From: RYN-230 sp963760405
Lineage (GTDB): Bacteria > Actinomycetota > Actinomycetes > Streptosporangiales > Streptosporangiaceae
Direction: 5' to 3'
NCBI GenBank assembly: GCA_963760405.1
Contig: CAVXCV010000002.1
Location: 744,001 to 808,000, forward strand
DNA length: 64,000 bases
Under the pieces are notes generated by a model, which was not told the DNA's origin, did not search any database, and was given only the letters and a program-made list of their open reading frames with translations. The position numbers and the translations under genes are program-made. Of the stretch, positions 61,769-64,000 are shown piece by piece; the stretch's first letter is position 1, and every line of letters begins with the position of its first letter.

Positions 61769-63475
61769 ATGCTGGATTCGCTGCTGACTGACCGGATCGC
61801 CACGCTGCGCCAGCGCCGGACGGCCCCACTGATCCTGGAACTGGACCTGACCGAGGGGATCGCGGAGGAGCCGCCCGGCGATCCGCTGTCCGCGCTGGCC
61901 GCGCGGCGCCGCCTGCGGCTGGCTGACGTGCTGGACGGGCTGCGCCGGGCGCGGGCCGACCACCGGGTCAAGGTGCTGGTGGCTAAGGTCGGCGGCCGCC
62001 GCATGGGCCTGGCCCAGGTGCAGGAACTGCGCACCGCGGTACGGGAGTTCGCCGCCGCGGGCAAGCTGACCGTGGCCTGGGCGGAGACGTTCGGCGACTT
62101 CTCCCCCGGCAACGTGCCGTACTACCTGGCCACCGCGTTCGACCGGATCTGGCTGCAGCCCTCCGGGGATGTCGGGCTGACCGGGATCAGCCTGGAGAAC
62201 CGGTTCTTCCGCGGCACCCTGGACACGCTGGGCGTGGACTTCCAGGTGGCCAAGCGGAAGGAGTACAAGAGCGCGGCCGAGCGGTTCACCGAGCGCAAGT
62301 TCAGCGACCCGGCGCGGGAAGAAAACCAGCGGCTGGCCGCCTCGATCATCGAGCAGATCACCGGGGCCATCGCGGAGCGGCTGGAGATCCCGGCCAGTGA
62401 CGCCCGCGCGCTGATCGACAACGGCCCGTTCATGGCCAGCGAGGCGCTGGATGCCCGGCTGGTGGACGTGCTCGGCTACCGCGACGAGGTGTACGCGCAG
62501 GTTAAGAAGGAAGCGGGGGACGACACGGTCACCCTGTACCTGGGCCGTTACCAGCGGTCCCGGGCGCTGGCTGAGCGGGCCCGGCGGGTGCCCCGGCCCG
62601 GCGAGGACTGTATCGCGCTGATCTACGCGACCGGGCCGATCCGCCGCGGCCGCAGTGCCCGCGGGCCGCTCATGCCGGGGGCGATGGGCTCGGACACGAT
62701 GACCGGCGCGCTGCGCGCGGCCGCCGCGGACCACCGGGCCAAGGCGATCGTGCTCCGGGTGAACAGCCCCGGCGGCTCGTACGTGGCCTCCGACGCGATC
62801 TGGCGCGAGGTGGTGCGGGCCCGCGAGGGCGGCACCCCGGTCGTGGTGTCCATGGGCGAGGTCGCCGCGTCCGGCGGCTACTTCATCGCCATGGCCGCCG
62901 ACGCCATCGTGGCCCAGCCGGGCACCATCACCGGGTCCATTGGCGTGCTGAGCGGCAAGCCGGTACTGGGCCAGGCGCTGGAGCGGGCCGGGGTGACCAC
63001 CGACTCGGTGAGTGAGGGCGCCCACGCGGACATGTTCAGCACGTCGCGCCCGTTCAGCGAGGAGGAATGGGCGAAGATCAACGCCTGGCTGGACCGCATC
63101 TACGCCGACTTCACCGGCAAGGTGGCGGTCGGCCGCGGGCTGCCGCAGCAGCAGGTCGACGACATCGCCCGGGGCCGGGTGTGGACCGGCGCCGACGCCG
63201 CGGGCATCGGCCTGGTCGACGAGCTCGGCGGGCTGGACACCGCGGTGGCGCTGGCCCGGCGCAAGGCGGCGGTGCCGGAGGCCGCACCGGTCCGGCTGTA
63301 CCCGCGCAACCATCCGCTGGACCGGGTCCGGCCCCCCGCCTCCAGCGAGGAGCGTCCCGCGGCTCCGGCCGGGCTGTTCGCGGAGAGCTGGGGGCCAGTG
63401 TGGCGGCTAGCCGCCAGCGCCGGCCTGGCCCCCCACGGCCCGCTGCACCTGCCGGGCCAGTGGGTGATCCAGTGA
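61769..63475 (+). CDS. sppA: SppA-type S49 serine peptidase
   Basis: This 568-aa long-form signal peptide peptidase has two S49 halves. The first carries the general-base lysine, K167 in EYKSAAERFTE. The second carries nucleophile Ser368 in GEVAASGGYFIAM. This matches the Lys/Ser dyad of E. coli SppA. An N-terminal membrane helix is not obvious (MLDSLLTDRIATLRQRRTAPLILELDL), so localisation is uncertain. It presumably degrades cleaved signal peptides or membrane-associated proteins. Confidence 0.93.
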   Translation: MLDSLLTDRIATLRQRRTAPLILELDLTEGIAEEPPGDPLSALAARRRLRLADVLDGLRRARADHRVKVLVAKVGGRRMGLAQVQELRTAVREFAAAGKLTVAWAETFGDFSPGNVPYYLATAFDRIWLQPSGDVGLTGISLENRFFRGTLDTLGVDFQVAKRKEYKSAAERFTERKFSDPAREENQRLAASIIEQITGAIAERLEIPASDARALIDNGPFMASEALDARLVDVLGYRDEVYAQVKKEAGDDTVTLYLGRYQRSRALAERARRVPRPGEDCIALIYATGPIRRGRSARGPLMPGAMGSDTMTGALRAAAADHRAKAIVLRVNSPGGSYVASDAIWREVVRAREGGTPVVVSMGEVAASGGYFIAMAADAIVAQPGTITGSIGVLSGKPVLGQALERAGVTTDSVSEGAHADMFSTSRPFSEEEWAKINAWLDRIYADFTGKVAVGRGLPQQQVDDIARGRVWTGADAAGIGLVDELGGLDTAVALARRKAAVPEAAPVRLYPRNHPLDRVRPPASSEERPAAPAGLFAESWGPVWRLAASAGLAPHGPLHLPGQWVIQ

Positions 63476-63500
63476 CCCGGTCGCAGGTGACCCCGTCACA

Positions 63501-64000
63501 GTGACCGGGCCGGACGGCACCGGGCTGGCCGAGGCCCTGTCCGTATTCGCTACCGGGGTGACGTTGGTCACGGTGGCTGACGGCCGGGATGACATTGGCA
63601 CCACGGTGAGCGCGTTCTGCCCACTGTCGTTCGCCCCGCCACTGGCCGGAGTGTCGCTGCTGGCCAGCTCCTACCCGGCCGAGGTGCTAGGCCGGGTGAG
63701 CCGGTTCGCGGTGACGGTGCTGGCGGACAGCCAGCGGATGCTGGCCGGGCGGTTCGCCGTGGCGGGCCGGCCCGGGGCCCGGCTGCTGCTGGACGGCGTA
63801 CCGCACCGCCGGGGCGCCCGGTCCGGCGCGCTGATCCCGGACGGCGGCCTCGCCGCGCTGGAGTGCGAGGTCACCCAGCGCCTGGCGACCGGTGACCACC
63901 TGCTGGTCATCGCGTCGGTACTGGCCGTGCCGTACCTAGCCGAGGCTGGCCAGCCCCTCGTTAGGTTCGCGGGCCGCTACCGCGCCCCGCAGCAGGGGAA
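63501..64000 (+). CDS. Flavin reductase family protein, truncated by the window end
   Basis: An open frame from GTG 63501 runs to the window edge, giving about 166 visible residues. It begins TGPDGTGLAEALSVFATGVTLVTVADG and continues GTTVSAFCPLSFAPPLAGVSLLASS. This is the FMN-binding split-barrel of flavin reductases that supply reduced flavin to two-component monooxygenases. GAGCGCGCTGAT-type text codes the SGALIPDGGLAALECEV segment and GDHLLVIASVLAV. The start lies 25 bases after sppA. The C-terminus lies outside the window. Confidence 0.8.
   Translation, partial: MTGPDGTGLAEALSVFATGVTLVTVADGRDDIGTTVSAFCPLSFAPPLAGVSLLASSYPAEVLGRVSRFAVTVLADSQRMLAGRFAVAGRPGARLLLDGVPHRRGARSGALIPDGGLAALECEVTQRLATGDHLLVIASVLAVPYLAEAGQPLVRFAGRYRAPQQG

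Noticed and set aside
61703..63313. A 536-codon minus-strand frame across sppA
   Set aside because: It is an antisense shadow. The plus strand has the Lys/Ser dyad and full S49 domain structure.

Overview
The window is a 64 kb piece of a very GC-rich (roughly 72% by eye) chromosome from a free-living, probably spore- or mycelium-forming actinobacterium. The indicators are GTG/TTG starts, strong third-position GC, a BldC-type developmental regulator, a complete GlgE alpha-glucan pathway, a Ser/Thr kinase and FHA protein pair, and the gene order pcrA - sucC - sucD - perM - purN - purH, which matches the mycobacterial uvrD1-sucCD-perM-purN-purH block. A Streptosporangiales-like soil actinomycete is my best guess, but the sequence does not fix the order. 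There are no rRNA, tRNA, IS, prophage or CRISPR features that I can support.

Layout. 0.1-12.3 kb is mostly on the minus strand: one-carbon and purine genes (folD, purH, purN), the membrane protein PerM, succinyl-CoA synthetase (sucCD), a small B12-binding protein and the PcrA helicase. 12.4-16.9 kb is an amine/amino-acid catabolic locus: an APC permease divergent from a saccharopine-dehydrogenase-like gene and a 4-aminobutyraldehyde dehydrogenase. 17.0-24.8 kb is accessory and surface-related: a UDP-sulfoquinovose-synthase homologue, a membrane GT2 glycan synthase, an HlyD-like adaptor with a long pentapeptide-repeat N-terminus, a lipoprotein of unknown function and a PIG-L-type deacetylase. 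25.2-30.1 kb is a coxS-coxL-coxM-coxG operon for a form II CO-dehydrogenase-like enzyme. Its CoxG is fused to an RNA-polymerase alpha-CTD-like domain and a C-terminal membrane helix. 30.3-40.2 kb holds kynureninase, GMP synthase, a CBS-domain CNNM/HlyC-type membrane protein, the Leloir operon galT-galE-galK and an M20D amidohydrolase.

40.3-44.1 kb is a minus-strand TCA group: citrate synthase, a DUF3017 membrane protein, isocitrate dehydrogenase (frameshifted as read) and malate dehydrogenase. 44.3-48.7 kb carries an FHA-HTH protein convergent with a membrane Ser/Thr kinase, a small conserved protein, an enoyl-CoA hydratase and bldC. 49.0-59.9 kb is the GlgE pathway: glgP divergent from glgE-treS-mak-glgB. 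mak carries a single-base frameshift. The window ends with a TSUP permease, a NUDIX-NYN fusion divergent from an SppA-type protease, and a truncated flavin reductase.

The most unusual features are the CoxG/alpha-CTD/membrane-anchor fusion, the pentapeptide-repeat adaptor with its divergent glycan synthase, a small dispersed inverted-repeat element found in three intergenic spaces, precise direct repeats in several regulatory regions, low-complexity insertions in PurH and GuaA, and a recurrent TANNNT-N6/7-start arrangement pointing to leaderless mRNAs. The two one-base frameshifts in core metabolic genes raise the possibility of residual sequence errors.
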